From: Erysipelotrichaceae bacterium UBA2227
GTDB taxonomy: Bacteria; Bacillota_I; Bacilli_A; Erysipelotrichales; Erysipelotrichaceae
Length of the DNA: 48,054 bases
Direction: 5' to 3'
Assembly (NCBI GenBank): GCA_002348095.1
Contig: DDYT01000056.1
Location: 1 to 48,054 of the forward strand
The notes beneath the pieces were generated by a model. The model saw only the letters and a list, made by a program, of their open reading frames with translations. It was not told the DNA's origin and made no database searches. Position 1 is the first letter of the stretch; each line of letters starts with the position of its first letter. The translations under genes and the position numbers were made by a program. Shown in pieces: positions 15,277 to 23,686 of the stretch.

Positions 15277-16293
15277 ATGAACGTCACTCTTAAAGATATT
15301 GCGAAATTATGCGGGGTATCCGTAGCTTCGGTATCCCTGGTATTAAACAATAAACCCAATCGCATTTCGGAAGCAACGAAAAATAAGATCATTCAGACAG
15401 CAAAAGAGCATCACTACCATCCCAATCCCATGGCACTGAGTCTGGTAACCAGAAAATCAAAGGTGTTGGGATTAATCATTCCGGATGTTTCTAATTTATT
15501 CTATACGGACTTTATCCGTCAGGTCGAACTTGAAACCGCAAAAAATGGTTACACGATCATTCTTGGCAATACCGATGAACAAGGTTCAAGAGAACTCGAA
15601 TATGTCCGGACTTTTTTACAACGCGGATTAGCCGGTTGCATTTTGATTCATTCGAGCATCGATATGGACAAATACGATACAAAAATCATAGATCAGGTCA
15701 AACAGTCAAAACTGCCTTTTGTCATGATCGACCGACAGCAAAAAGCAAGTAACATTAAATCGTTGTTTATCGATCAGGAACTAGGTGCTTATCTTGCGAC
15801 AAAACACTTGCTCAATCTGGGGCACAAAAAGATCGGATACATCAGCGGTTCATTGAGCCTGGATCTTAGTAAAATGCGCTATGCCGGATACAAACAGGCA
15901 CTTCAAGAACATGGTATCCCTTTGGATGAGAATCTGATTGAGTTTGGTAACTGGCGACCTGAGGGAGGTCTTAAGGCCGGACTGAGACTGATTGCCAAAG
16001 GTGTCAGCGGTATCTTTGCAGCTAATGATATGATGGCCTTTGGTGTTTATCAGGCCGCCTTTTCCTTAGCGCTCCGTATACCGGAGGACTTATCGGTCAT
16101 TGGTTTTGATGATGTCAGTTTTGCGTCGGTTGTAACCCCGGGATTGACAACGATTCATCAGCCCATGGAACAAATCGGCATCGATTGCGTCAATATGCTT
16201 ATTGATATGATCGAGACAAATAAATCACAGGAGTCATTTCGGACTTATACGCCGACCCTTATCGTACGAGGAAGTACCACATCAAAACAATAA
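15277..16293 (+). CDS. LacI-family transcriptional repressor (RbsR-like)
   Basis: This is a 338-residue LacI/GalR regulator. The N-terminal helix-turn-helix VTLKDIAKLCGVSVASVS and hinge NPMALSLVTRKSK occupy residues 1-60. A periplasmic-binding-protein-like sensor domain follows, with VLGLIIPDVSNLFYTDF at its start, FAANDMMAFGVYQA mid-way, and IGFDDVSFASVVTPGLTTIHQP near its end. It is divergent from the nucleoside hydrolase/ECF operon and probably represses it until ribose or a nucleoside appears. That target is inferred from position and the shared half-operator. A terminator follows directly. Confidence 0.93.
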   Translation: MNVTLKDIAKLCGVSVASVSLVLNNKPNRISEATKNKIIQTAKEHHYHPNPMALSLVTRKSKVLGLIIPDVSNLFYTDFIRQVELETAKNGYTIILGNTDEQGSRELEYVRTFLQRGLAGCILIHSSIDMDKYDTKIIDQVKQSKLPFVMIDRQQKASNIKSLFIDQELGAYLATKHLLNLGHKKIGYISGSLSLDLSKMRYAGYKQALQEHGIPLDENLIEFGNWRPEGGLKAGLRLIAKGVSGIFAANDMMAFGVYQAAFSLALRIPEDLSVIGFDDVSFASVVTPGLTTIHQPMEQIGIDCVNMLIDMIETNKSQESFRTYTPTLIVRGSTTSKQ

Positions 16294-16317
16294 AGTGCGT
16301 TTGATCCGCACTTTTTT
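16292..16317 (+). terminator. Terminator after lacI-type gene
   Basis: AAAGTGCG-TTTGATC-CGCACTTT gives an 8-bp perfect stem followed by T residues. Confidence 0.88.
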
Positions 16318-16335
16318 CATCCCCCGCCACACCAA

Positions 16336-16995
16336 TCAGTGATTCTTCTTTTTCCCCCGGTCGGTAAAATCCTTTTCAATATCGGCCTTCCAATCATCAT
16401 CGATTTTCGCTTCATTTCGAAACTTACTGACCGTTTTATTGAGCGTCGAATAATTCAGATGCGTTCCCACGGCATCCGAGTGATAATTGGCGGCACGGCT
16501 TGCATCGATGCCGAAGCGCTGTGCCGTAGCTAATGCATCGATATTCGCGCCAAGAAATATAAACTCCCAGCCATACTGTTCTTTCTGTCTTTCGATCATC
16601 ATTTTTACCCGGTCATACGAATACTCGACACTGCTGTTCTCCATTCCGTCAGTCGTAATGACAAACAAGACTTTATCCGCACGCATCTCCGCCTTTGTGT
16701 TCTTCTGAACATTTCCAATCTTACTGATGGTCTTCCCGATGGCATCCAGCAAAGACGTTGAACCGCGGACAAAATAGTCTCTCGCCGTCATATCGGATAC
16801 ACCGTTGATGTCCAGACGGTCGTGAAGCAACTCAACCTTATCATCAAACAACACCGTAGTAATGATGGCCGTTCCTTCTTCCTTACGCTGCTGATTCAGC
16901 AAGGCATTGTATCCGCCGATCGTATCACTTTCCAGTCCTGACATCGATCCGCTGCGATCCAATATAAATACAAGTTCTGTTTTGTTGGTTTTCAT
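16336..16995 (-). CDS. VWA-domain protein
   Basis: This 219-residue protein is almost entirely a von Willebrand factor A domain. The metal-ion-dependent adhesion site is intact: DRSGSMS at residues 13-19, the GSTSLLDA threonine/serine segment and TTDGMENS as the third ligand loop. No signal peptide or membrane helix is seen, so it is cytoplasmic. The C-terminus is charged (KADIEKDFTDRGKKKNH). The ATG follows GAGGAGG. It lies downstream of the macro/HD/DUF5131 genes on the same strand but after a terminator, so it may be transcribed separately. Such cytoplasmic VWA proteins often act as scaffolds in stress or chaperone modules. The function here is unknown. Confidence 0.9.
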   Translation of the reverse strand: MKTNKTELVFILDRSGSMSGLESDTIGGYNALLNQQRKEEGTAIITTVLFDDKVELLHDRLDINGVSDMTARDYFVRGSTSLLDAIGKTISKIGNVQKNTKAEMRADKVLFVITTDGMENSSVEYSYDRVKMMIERQKEQYGWEFIFLGANIDALATAQRFGIDASRAANYHSDAVGTHLNYSTLNKTVSKFRNEAKIDDDWKADIEKDFTDRGKKKNH

Positions 16996-17037
16996 AAAAT
17001 ACCTCCTCTTTCACTACTAAGGATACATGATGTGAGC

Positions 17038-17063
17038 AAAAAAAAGGTCGCCTGTAAGGCGAC
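17038..17063 (-). terminator. Terminator after macro-domain gene
   Basis: On the minus strand GTCGCC-TTACA-GGCGAC is followed by C and eight T residues. It separates the macro/HD/DUF5131 operon from the VWA gene. Confidence 0.9.
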
Positions 17064-17065
17064 AT

Positions 17066-18064
17066 TTATGCTCCTAAGATGGGTTGTTTAAACGTAAACA
17101 AAGCTTCGTTGATTTGTATGATATCGTACTGATGATTGATGATGTGAAACTCAATGATCAGATCGGCTTTACTGCTGCGTGTCAGGGTATACCCGGCCTT
17201 CCCAAGTAAATCCCTGATTTGATCCAAGTTCAACTCAAGTGCGATGGCCAGGGCAATACAGGTATTCTTGCTTGGATGATAGTCTGCATTGCGGATCTTG
17301 GAAAACAACCGGCGGTCGATATTCGCCTTCTTGTAGACATCGCTGTCCTTCAGACCTTTCCGATCGATCCAGCGAAACAGAGCCTGAGAAAAAGATTCAT
17401 CGGTCTGACCGACGATATCATTAAGACTGACCTTTGCGGATTCGATGGCAAAACTGTCATGTCTTTGGTAGGTAATCTCCTCTTCAAATCGACTGCTCCG
17501 GGTGCTCAATCGCCGATATTTCATCGATTGTTCTTCAACATAATGATCGTCGATGTATTTCTCAATGGAAGCAAACATTTGTTTGCTCAGCATGAATGCC
17601 TTGGCATCATAAACCACAAGATATACGGTCATATCATGTTCAAGCAAAAATGCACTAATAGCGGAAATCGCGATATTCAGGGCTTCCTGTTTGGGATAAC
17701 GATACGTCCCTGAGGATACCAGCGGAAAAGCTATCGACTCACATCCGTGCTGTTTTGCTAAGTGTAGTGAACGGGTATAACAATCCGCCAACTGATCACT
17801 CTCGCCGGAAGATCCGCCATGCCATACCGGTCCAACCGTATGGATCACATATTTCGCCGGAAGATCAAATCCCGGCGTGATGACCGCATCACCTTGAGCG
17901 CAATGTCCGATGGCATCACAGGCATCTTGCAGTTGTTTGCGCCCGGCAATCGTAAAAATTGCCCCGCTGACACCGCCACCCATCTTTAGCATTGGGTTGG
18001 TTGCATTGACGATCACATCGACATTCATTTTGGTAATGTCGTTTCTGACTATAAGTAATGGCAT
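17066..18064 (-). CDS. Macro-domain (ADP-ribose binding) protein with C-terminal helix-turn-helix-like domain
   Basis: Residues 1-170 form a macro domain of the ADP-ribose/O-acetyl-ADP-ribose hydrolase class. They carry IVNATNPMLKMGGGVSGAI (substrate loop with N and the GGGVSGAI turn), YVIHTVGPVW and FPLVSSGTYRYP. Residues about 225-332 form a second, mostly helical domain. Its central part (DVYKKANIDRRLFSKIRN, then ALAIALELNLDQIRDLLGKAGY) reads like an XRE-type helix-turn-helix. The fusion could couple ADP-ribose sensing or removal to DNA binding. It follows the HD gene by 13 bases in an operon with DUF5131. The macro domain is certain; the second domain's DNA binding is inference. Confidence 0.9.
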   Translation of the reverse strand: MPLLIVRNDITKMNVDVIVNATNPMLKMGGGVSGAIFTIAGRKQLQDACDAIGHCAQGDAVITPGFDLPAKYVIHTVGPVWHGGSSGESDQLADCYTRSLHLAKQHGCESIAFPLVSSGTYRYPKQEALNIAISAISAFLLEHDMTVYLVVYDAKAFMLSKQMFASIEKYIDDHYVEEQSMKYRRLSTRSSRFEEEITYQRHDSFAIESAKVSLNDIVGQTDESFSQALFRWIDRKGLKDSDVYKKANIDRRLFSKIRNADYHPSKNTCIALAIALELNLDQIRDLLGKAGYTLTRSSKADLIIEFHIINHQYDIIQINEALFTFKQPILGA

Positions 18065-18077
18065 AGTTCCTCCTTAA

Positions 18078-18521
18078 TCAATCTTCCAGCAGTTGTATGG
18101 ATCTCAAGTATTTTTCTCTTCTCAGCAAATCTTTTTCACTTACCGTCGTAAGCCGCGAAAGCTCACTGTTATGTCTCATATCCGCCAACTTAACGATTCT
18201 TGCCAACGGATGGCTCTTTATTGCACGTATGTAGGTATCATAATCGTGTCCGGTTTTTGTAAGTAAAACGATGGCATCGATGATCGTCTGTTCAAAACCC
18301 TGATTCATCAAAAAGCGGGTCGTAACACCCTGATCTTCCATCGCGTCATGCAACAAGGCAACGATGACCGCGTCCCTGCCACTCACCTGATTGGCAACTT
18401 CAATCAGATGGTTCAGATAGGGTTCTCCCGACTTGTCCACCTGACCCCGATGCAGGTTTTCCGCAAGTTCATACGCCTTGGCAATCCACGGATCTTTCAA
18501 ATCAAAATAAATCTCTTTCAT
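18078..18521 (-). CDS. Small HD-domain phosphohydrolase, RelA/SpoT-type (small alarmone hydrolase-like)
   Basis: This 147-residue protein consists of a single HD domain resembling the (p)ppGpp hydrolase domain of SpoT and the stand-alone MESH1/SAH enzymes. The metal and catalytic motifs are visible in order: PYLNHLIEVA (histidine), ALLHDAMED (HD plus ED) and KLADMRHN (aspartate). It lacks the synthetase, TGS and ACT domains. It may degrade (p)ppGpp or a related nucleotide in the cytoplasm. It overlaps the DUF5131 gene by 4 bases (ATGA) and precedes the macro-domain gene. The alarmone substrate is inferred from motif resemblance; other nucleotides are possible. Confidence 0.87.
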   Translation of the reverse strand: MKEIYFDLKDPWIAKAYELAENLHRGQVDKSGEPYLNHLIEVANQVSGRDAVIVALLHDAMEDQGVTTRFLMNQGFEQTIIDAIVLLTKTGHDYDTYIRAIKSHPLARIVKLADMRHNSELSRLTTVSEKDLLRREKYLRSIQLLED

Positions 18522-19249
18522 GTTCCCTCCCCTGATTGAGCAATAAAATCGATGCCGGCTTTTCTCGCCTGAACAAACTGATGGCTACGCGCTACTTTAT
18601 AGCGGATGCCCTCCTTGATAAAGTATGTTCCTGTCTGTCTGAATGAAAACGAGACGTTGTGTCCTATGCACGTTTGACGGATGTCCAAAACCCACTGATA
18701 ATCGCATGGTCGGCCATTGATTCCTTGTTCCCCGCCTACCGTTACAAAATCGATCCCATCAAGATACCCGGATAAGTCGATCTCCGAGATCAACGGCTGA
18801 CAGACGACCCCCTTATGTTTGATTGGATATTGCTGAAGAAGCGTCAGGCGCTTATCGGCCATGGATTGATTCTCCACTGAAACTCCGATAATGACATTGT
18901 CATATCCATCCTTCCAATCCGATGGAACGCATTCCATCAGCCGATGGATACGCTTGGTCAGAAAAAGAAAGTTCAGATCTTTACGCTCTTTGATAAAAGA
19001 CCAAACATCCATTCGCCAAGGATCGGCATCTTCTATGAAAAAATCAGTTTGGAAGCATGTATATACGACATCTTTTGTATTAAGCTTGTACTCTCCGTTT
19101 TTCTTGCGAAGCACGGGTAAGTCAAAGGACTTGGTTTTGATCACCTTACCAGCATCTTTCCCGTCTACCCCGTCACGGGTATGAATATAGCAGTTTTTGC
19201 ATCCTTCACTTATTTTACGACAACCTTGCCACGGACTCCAATGGGCCAT
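18518..19249 (-). CDS. DUF5131 family protein (phage Gp37/Gp68-like, cysteine cluster)
   Basis: This 243-residue protein begins MAHWSPWQGCRKISEGCKNCY, the characteristic DUF5131 opening with a CxxxxxxCxxC cluster that resembles a radical-SAM iron-sulfur site. Other family blocks are TDFFIEDADPWR, LFLTKRIHRL, IIGVSVENQ and VTVGGEQGINGRPCDYQWV. The start at 19249 has GAGG in front. An in-frame TTG at 19282 lies upstream but would add an atypical N-terminus. Its molecular function is unknown. It is the first gene of an operon with the HD and macro-domain genes. Confidence 0.88.
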   Translation of the reverse strand: MAHWSPWQGCRKISEGCKNCYIHTRDGVDGKDAGKVIKTKSFDLPVLRKKNGEYKLNTKDVVYTCFQTDFFIEDADPWRMDVWSFIKERKDLNFLFLTKRIHRLMECVPSDWKDGYDNVIIGVSVENQSMADKRLTLLQQYPIKHKGVVCQPLISEIDLSGYLDGIDFVTVGGEQGINGRPCDYQWVLDIRQTCIGHNVSFSFRQTGTYFIKEGIRYKVARSHQFVQARKAGIDFIAQSGEGT

Positions 19250-19302
19250 ATGGATACCTCGATATCTCAATTTGAACTCCAAATCTTTAACCCTATAAGT
19301 GC

Positions 19303-19331
19303 ATTATAGCGGTTTTTGCTTGTAACTACAA
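19303..19331 (-). promoter_or_regulatory. Promoter of DUF5131-HD-macro operon
   Basis: TTGTAG (19326-19331), a 17-base spacer and a perfect TATAAT (19303-19308) on the minus strand. Confidence 0.72.
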
Positions 19332-19348
19332 ATATCCGTAAGTCCTTC

Positions 19349-19377
19349 TTTTCAACAGCATCTCTAAGTGATACGAT
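19349..19377 (+). promoter_or_regulatory. Probable promoter of GNAT gene
   Basis: TTTTCA (19349-19354), a 17-base spacer and TACGAT (19372-19377) lie before the AAAGGGGG binding site of the GNAT gene. Confidence 0.45.
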
Positions 19378-19404
19378 ATTTTAGGTAACAAAGGGGGAAG
19401 GATC

Positions 19405-20310
19405 ATGGCTGTTAACTTCCGTAAATATACTGCTCAAGCAGGAATCACTGATGATTACTTCAAAGTTCGAAAATTTCTGATTGACTTGGGATACAAAGAA
19501 TACACTTATGCCCGTTGGGATTGGATGACTACACACACATACTTAGATCCTTTGGCCGTCGGTTCGATGGGCTTGTGGGAAGAAGATGAGAACATCGTTG
19601 GTGCAGCACTGATTGACGGAGCTTTCGGTCAGGCCTTTTGCCTGACACTGCCCGGATATGAAGATTTGAAACGGGATATGCTGATTCATGCCGAAAATCA
19701 TATGTCTAAAGATGGCCAGCTGTTTGTAACCATCGATGATCATGATCCGTTATTTCAGCAGATGGCCGCTGAATCCGGTTTTGTTGCAACTCCAAATAAG
19801 GAGTTCGATGCGATATTTGTAATCGATCAGACATCACTGGACTACACATTGCCCGAAGGTTTTCAAATACAGGCGATGTCAGAGTCTTTGGATTTAGAGA
19901 AATACGGTAAAGTCCTTTGGAAGGGATTTGACCATGAGCGAAACGGTGAAGGACCTTTTATTTACAATGATACCAGACAATTGGCTTTTGAAAATGAGAT
20001 GATTCGTCCAAACGTTGATTTGAGTCTGAAAATTGCAGTAACTAATCCTCATGGGGATTATGTCGCTTATTGCGGAATGTGGTATGATCCTCAAGCCGGA
20101 TTTGCTGTTGTTGAACCAGTGGCCACCGATCCTGATTATCGAAAGCTCGGTTTGGGAAAAGCAGCCGTACTTGAGGGGATCTTCCGATGTAAGCAGCGTG
20201 GGGCAACGCTTGCCTTTGTCGGTTCGTCACAGCAGTTTTATTACAACATTGGTTTTCGCCCGTACGCAACCGCGACCCAGTGGACATTGAAGAATTATAA
20301 AAGCGCTTGA
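19405..20310 (+). CDS. GNAT family N-acetyltransferase
   Basis: This 301-residue protein has a C-terminal GNAT fold. The acetyl-CoA pyrophosphate-binding segment VATDPDYRKLGLGKAAV lies near residues 233-249. It is followed by GATLAFVGSSQQFYYNIGF, the usual end of a GNAT domain. The first 150 residues look like a second, degenerate acetyltransferase-like half, so the protein is probably a tandem GNAT. The acceptor is unknown. It stands alone with its own promoter and a shared terminator. Confidence 0.85.
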   Translation: MAVNFRKYTAQAGITDDYFKVRKFLIDLGYKEYTYARWDWMTTHTYLDPLAVGSMGLWEEDENIVGAALIDGAFGQAFCLTLPGYEDLKRDMLIHAENHMSKDGQLFVTIDDHDPLFQQMAAESGFVATPNKEFDAIFVIDQTSLDYTLPEGFQIQAMSESLDLEKYGKVLWKGFDHERNGEGPFIYNDTRQLAFENEMIRPNVDLSLKIAVTNPHGDYVAYCGMWYDPQAGFAVVEPVATDPDYRKLGLGKAAVLEGIFRCKQRGATLAFVGSSQQFYYNIGFRPYATATQWTLKNYKSA

Positions 20311-20331
20311 ACTCACGTTCAGGCGCTTTTT
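20299..20331. terminator. Bidirectional terminator (GNAT / luxS)
   Basis: A 14-bp stem AAAAGCGCTTGAAC/GTTCAGGCGCTTTT with one wobble pair and a TCAC loop is followed by T residues. The 5' A-run lets it also serve the convergent luxS transcript. Confidence 0.9.
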
Positions 20332-20333
20332 GT

Positions 20334-20810
20334 TTATTCGGGATAGGTCAAAGACGTATCTTCGATCATGTACAGATCATTCAGGAAATTACCGGCAACT
20401 TTTCTGGCTTTTTCGAGATTATGATCGCGATAGTTTCCGCATTCGATCGCTTGGGTTCCCGGTATCTCCTGATCATAGGTGCTGATGAAGGCAAACATAT
20501 CTTTGACTAGGACAAACAGCTGCTCATTCATCATATCGCCGCTGATCAGCAGGTAAAGACCGGTGCGGCATCCCATCGGCCCAAAATAGATGATCCGGTC
20601 TTTATATACGGGATGATTACGCAAAAACGTTGCCCCGAGATGCTCGATCGTGTGCAACTCCGGATTGCCCAGTACAGGTGAAATGTTGGGCTTGATCAGT
20701 CGGATATCATACGTTACGACAACAGAGTTGCCGACCGGATCGCGTCTTGACTCATAAATTCCCGGGACTAAGGTCAGATGATTGACCGTAAAACTCTTGA
20801 TTTTTTCCAT
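20334..20810 (-). CDS. luxS: S-ribosylhomocysteine lyase
   Basis: LuxS splits S-ribosylhomocysteine into homocysteine and DPD, the precursor of autoinducer-2. The 158-residue length is standard. The zinc ligands HTIEH (two histidines) and the cysteine in ECGNYRDH are present, as is the active-site cysteine in GPMGCRTGLYL. The start at 20810 follows AAAGAGG; a longer in-frame reading would extend 25 codons into the upstream gene and is rejected. The gene lies 16 bases after a homocysteine methyltransferase gene. The pair would recycle the homocysteine it releases to methionine. Confidence 0.98.
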   Translation of the reverse strand: MEKIKSFTVNHLTLVPGIYESRRDPVGNSVVVTYDIRLIKPNISPVLGNPELHTIEHLGATFLRNHPVYKDRIIYFGPMGCRTGLYLLISGDMMNEQLFVLVKDMFAFISTYDQEIPGTQAIECGNYRDHNLEKARKVAGNFLNDLYMIEDTSLTYPE

Positions 20811-20826
20811 AGTGGTCCTCTTTCTA

Positions 20827-21669
20827 TTATTTAAGTGACGAAATTTGTCGGATGGTTTTACTGTCGGTTCCGCAACAGCCGCCAATAATACTCACGCCTA
20901 AAGATAAGTATCTTCGGGCAACATCCGTAAACTCCTTTGCATCGATGTCATAGTGTAGGCTTCCGTCTTCTTGAGTATGTGGCAATCCGGCATTGGGTTG
21001 AACGATAATTGGTGTTTTGCTTTGTTTACACAGCTGCTCTACAACGGGAATCAAATCTTGCGGTCCCCATGAGCAGTTGACCCCCAACACATCCACGCCC
21101 ATCGATTCAAAGGTCTCAATCATCGTTTCAACACTGACGCCCATCATCGTTCTGCCATCCCGGTTAAATGTCATGGTCGCCAGAACCGGAAGTGACGTGA
21201 TGTCTTTTGCACAGCGGATGCCGATACTGATTTCCTCAAGATCCATAAAAGTTTCAAACAGGATCGCATCCACGTGATCTTTTCCGGCTTTGATGATCTC
21301 TTCGAAATATCCGTAACACGCCTGCTCTGTCATATCGCCATAAGGTTCTAACAACTGCCCGATCGGCCCGATATCCAAAACGATGCATTTCGAAGGCGCA
21401 GCTCTTTTTGCATTGTGAATCGCCGCCATGACTATCTCACTTACCGAATGGGGACTATCCTGATATTTATACCCATTGACCCCAAAGGTTGCGGTGGTTA
21501 TAAAATCCGCACCGGCATCCGCATATTCCTGATGAACCTGTTGAATGATATGGGGATGAGTCAAGTTCAATTCTTCCATTTTGGGGCGAAATTGAAAACC
21601 AAGTTCAAGTAACCGGGTTCCCATGGCCCCATCAAACAGTTGAAACCCGGTATAATCGATTTTTCTCAT
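20827..21669 (-). CDS. Homocysteine S-methyltransferase domain protein
   Basis: This 280-residue protein is a homocysteine-binding methyltransferase domain. It begins with FDGAMGTRLLELGF, carries ILFETFMDLEE, and has the zinc cysteine signature GVNCSWG plus the C-terminal GGCCGTDS pair. It transfers a methyl group (from S-methylmethionine or, with a partner, methyltetrahydrofolate) to homocysteine, giving methionine. The start is the ATG at 21669 after GGAGG. A longer reading of 51 codons would run back through the MATE terminator and is rejected. It is co-transcribed with luxS, consistent with the activated-methyl cycle. Methyl donor unknown. Confidence 0.92.
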   Translation of the reverse strand: MRKIDYTGFQLFDGAMGTRLLELGFQFRPKMEELNLTHPHIIQQVHQEYADAGADFITTATFGVNGYKYQDSPHSVSEIVMAAIHNAKRAAPSKCIVLDIGPIGQLLEPYGDMTEQACYGYFEEIIKAGKDHVDAILFETFMDLEEISIGIRCAKDITSLPVLATMTFNRDGRTMMGVSVETMIETFESMGVDVLGVNCSWGPQDLIPVVEQLCKQSKTPIIVQPNAGLPHTQEDGSLHYDIDAKEFTDVARRYLSLGVSIIGGCCGTDSKTIRQISSLK

Positions 21670-21714
21670 GGCTGCCTCCACTCTTTGTTCAAGTATATCA
21701 TTGTTATCGGTATG

Positions 21715-21735
21715 AAAAAAGCACGAAACGTGCTT
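21715..21735 (-). terminator. MATE gene terminator
   Basis: On the minus strand AAGCACG-TTT-CGTGCTT is followed by a T run. The MATE stop codon lies at its base. Confidence 0.85.
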
Positions 21736-23113
21736 ATGTAGATTCCATCGATACTTTAGATAACGAATCCTGTATTTGCAATCTGCCCAGTTGGATTTTT
21801 GTAAAGAACAAGGTAATTGCAACCGCAGTCCAATTGATCAGAACGATCCCCCACCAGACACCATATATCCCCATGTTCAGAGTCGTACCAAGGAAATAGA
21901 AAAGTGCCAGTGGTAATAACTGACGGAATATACCGATCCAAAGAGCAAAGTTCGGTTTCTTGATGCCTTGCAATACCGATACGTTCATGTTGAGAAATAC
22001 ATAACTCATAAAGGCCAGAACCTCAATGCGCAAATAAACCGTCCCTGCTTCGATGACCATCGGATCACTGTTAAATATACCAATCAAATACGGTGCAGCG
22101 GGGTAAATGACGACCATCCCTAACGCCATAATCAGTAGCCCTGCTTTTGTGACCACTGCCCGCGCCTGAAGGATACGATCCATTTTCTTCGCTCCAAAAT
22201 TTTGACCGACAATATTAAGCACAGCCACATTCAATCCGATCGTCGGTAACAGCACGAGTTGTTCAATTCGAACAGCAGCCCCATAAGCCGCAATCGTTTT
22301 AGATCCGCCATAAAGCAGTACGAAGTAATTGATAATAAATATGCCCAAAGCAATCGTCGCGGAGTTAAGCGCTGCAGGGATGATCTGTTTAAGCAAAGCG
22401 TGCACCGTCGCAAGTCTTGCCTTAGCCTTAATAAGCATATCCTTATCATACAAATCCGACTTCATCCATCGATTAAATAAGTACACCGTGCCGAACAGCT
22501 GCACGATTACGGTCGCCAGTGCTACACCGACCGTCCCTAAAGCAGGCAATCCGAACCACCCGAAGATCAACAGCGGGTCGAGAATCAGATTCATAAAGAA
22601 TCCGATGATCAGAAAATTACGGTATGGTTTTGTATTCCCTTGAGATGCTAACAGTCCGTTAAGTGCCGCATTCAGTAAGAAAAAGATCGATCCGATGAAA
22701 ATCGTCTGGGTGTAATCCACTCCATAGGTCAGACTCAATCCTTCAGCACCGGCGAGTCTAAAAAGCGGTTCGATGATATTAAATGACAAAATAATCAAAC
22801 CGACGCCCGCAACAGTTGCCAATATCAAAGCATTGCGGGCATACTGATGATATTCTTGGATATCTTTTTTGCCAATAGCAATGGCGGATAAGGCGGATGT
22901 GCCATTACCAATCCCTGAACCGATCGCTATAATCAAAAAGAAGACCGGAAAAGAAAGCGAAAGCCCGGCTAGCGCATCCGTACTTAACTGCCCGGCATAA
23001 ATACTGTCCACCAGGTTGAACATCGTATTAAAGAAAAAGCCAACGGAAGATGGGATTGCAATCGCTTTGACATGCGAAGCAATGCTTCCTTCAGTCAAAT
23101 CAAATTTTTTCAC
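21734..23113 (-). CDS. MATE family multidrug/metabolite efflux transporter
   Basis: This 459-residue membrane protein has 12 predicted helices in two similar halves. The MATE opening is VKAIAIPSSVGFFFNTMFNLVDSIYAGQL, and the first half contains GIGNGTSALSAIAIG. It should export cationic compounds or metabolites in exchange for Na+ or H+. The chosen start is a GTG at 23113 behind GAGGT; a TTG 12 bases upstream would include that site. It has its own promoter and terminator. Its substrate cannot be told. Confidence 0.93.
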   Translation of the reverse strand: MKKFDLTEGSIASHVKAIAIPSSVGFFFNTMFNLVDSIYAGQLSTDALAGLSLSFPVFFLIIAIGSGIGNGTSALSAIAIGKKDIQEYHQYARNALILATVAGVGLIILSFNIIEPLFRLAGAEGLSLTYGVDYTQTIFIGSIFFLLNAALNGLLASQGNTKPYRNFLIIGFFMNLILDPLLIFGWFGLPALGTVGVALATVIVQLFGTVYLFNRWMKSDLYDKDMLIKAKARLATVHALLKQIIPAALNSATIALGIFIINYFVLLYGGSKTIAAYGAAVRIEQLVLLPTIGLNVAVLNIVGQNFGAKKMDRILQARAVVTKAGLLIMALGMVVIYPAAPYLIGIFNSDPMVIEAGTVYLRIEVLAFMSYVFLNMNVSVLQGIKKPNFALWIGIFRQLLPLALFYFLGTTLNMGIYGVWWGIVLINWTAVAITLFFTKIQLGRLQIQDSLSKVSMEST

Positions 23114-23139
23114 GGTATACCTCAAATGATCGTATACTC

Positions 23140-23168
23140 ATTATAGTCTTAATCAATGACCGGATAAA
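23140..23168 (-). promoter_or_regulatory. MATE gene promoter
   Basis: TTTATC (23163-23168), a 17-base spacer and a perfect TATAAT (23140-23145) on the minus strand. Confidence 0.6.
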
Positions 23169-23171
23169 GAA

Positions 23172-23191
23172 TAATACCCAAACGGGTACCA
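23172..23191 (-). terminator. Weak terminator after DUF1801 gene
   Basis: A 5-bp stem TACCC-GTTT-GGGTA read on the minus strand is followed by a T-rich TTATTCTTT stretch. The short stem makes the call uncertain. Confidence 0.4.
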
Positions 23192-23199
23192 CATCAAAC

Positions 23200-23574
23200 T
23201 TAGGGTTTTCGCCAGAAAGAATTACAATCTTTTTTATCTTCAAGATTATACTCGATCATTTTTCCCAATAATTCCAGATTCGCAGGGTTGTTAAATGGGT
23301 AGCGGACGATCATATTCGAATAGGACAATCCGGCCCGTTCAAACTCCTTCGCAAAATACGTGATCCCGGCTTGTTCCGGAGTCACGGCCAAATGCTTTTT
23401 TGCCACACTGAAACCTATGATAAATGTTCCGTGATGGGTAAACATGGGTTGATTCCAACCTATTCGGGGCTCAAGTGTCGGATAATTGGTGTGGACCCAG
23501 TCCAATACATCCTTGGTATATACCCGATGCTGTTCGTTTTCGATTTTTGTCAGAATTTCGTTGAAAAAGTCCAT
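23200..23574 (-). CDS. DUF1801 / YdhG-like (iron chaperone-type) protein
   Basis: This 124-residue cytoplasmic protein has the fold signature of the YdhG/DUF1801 family. It carries PRIGWNQPMFTHHGTFIIGFSV near the middle, LAVTPEQAGI, and the late motif VRYPFNNPANLELLGKMIEYN. Members are frataxin-like in shape and some are annotated as iron chaperones, but the biochemical role is not settled. It begins at an ATG behind AAGGAG. It stands between the MATE gene and the divergent degV gene. Confidence 0.8.
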   Translation of the reverse strand: MDFFNEILTKIENEQHRVYTKDVLDWVHTNYPTLEPRIGWNQPMFTHHGTFIIGFSVAKKHLAVTPEQAGITYFAKEFERAGLSYSNMIVRYPFNNPANLELLGKMIEYNLEDKKDCNSFWRKP

Positions 23575-23686
23575 AGAAAATCTCCTTGTCTTTGTATCTA
23601 CAATATCACTGATTTTGTCGATATTCCACTGTCATACCCTTATGATTTCATCAAATATGTGTTAGTATGGTGTTGAGGTAAAAACA

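Noticed and set aside
20303..20308. AAGCGCTT core resembling a cre site near the luxS end
   Set aside because: It is the stem of the bidirectional terminator and is downstream of both genes.
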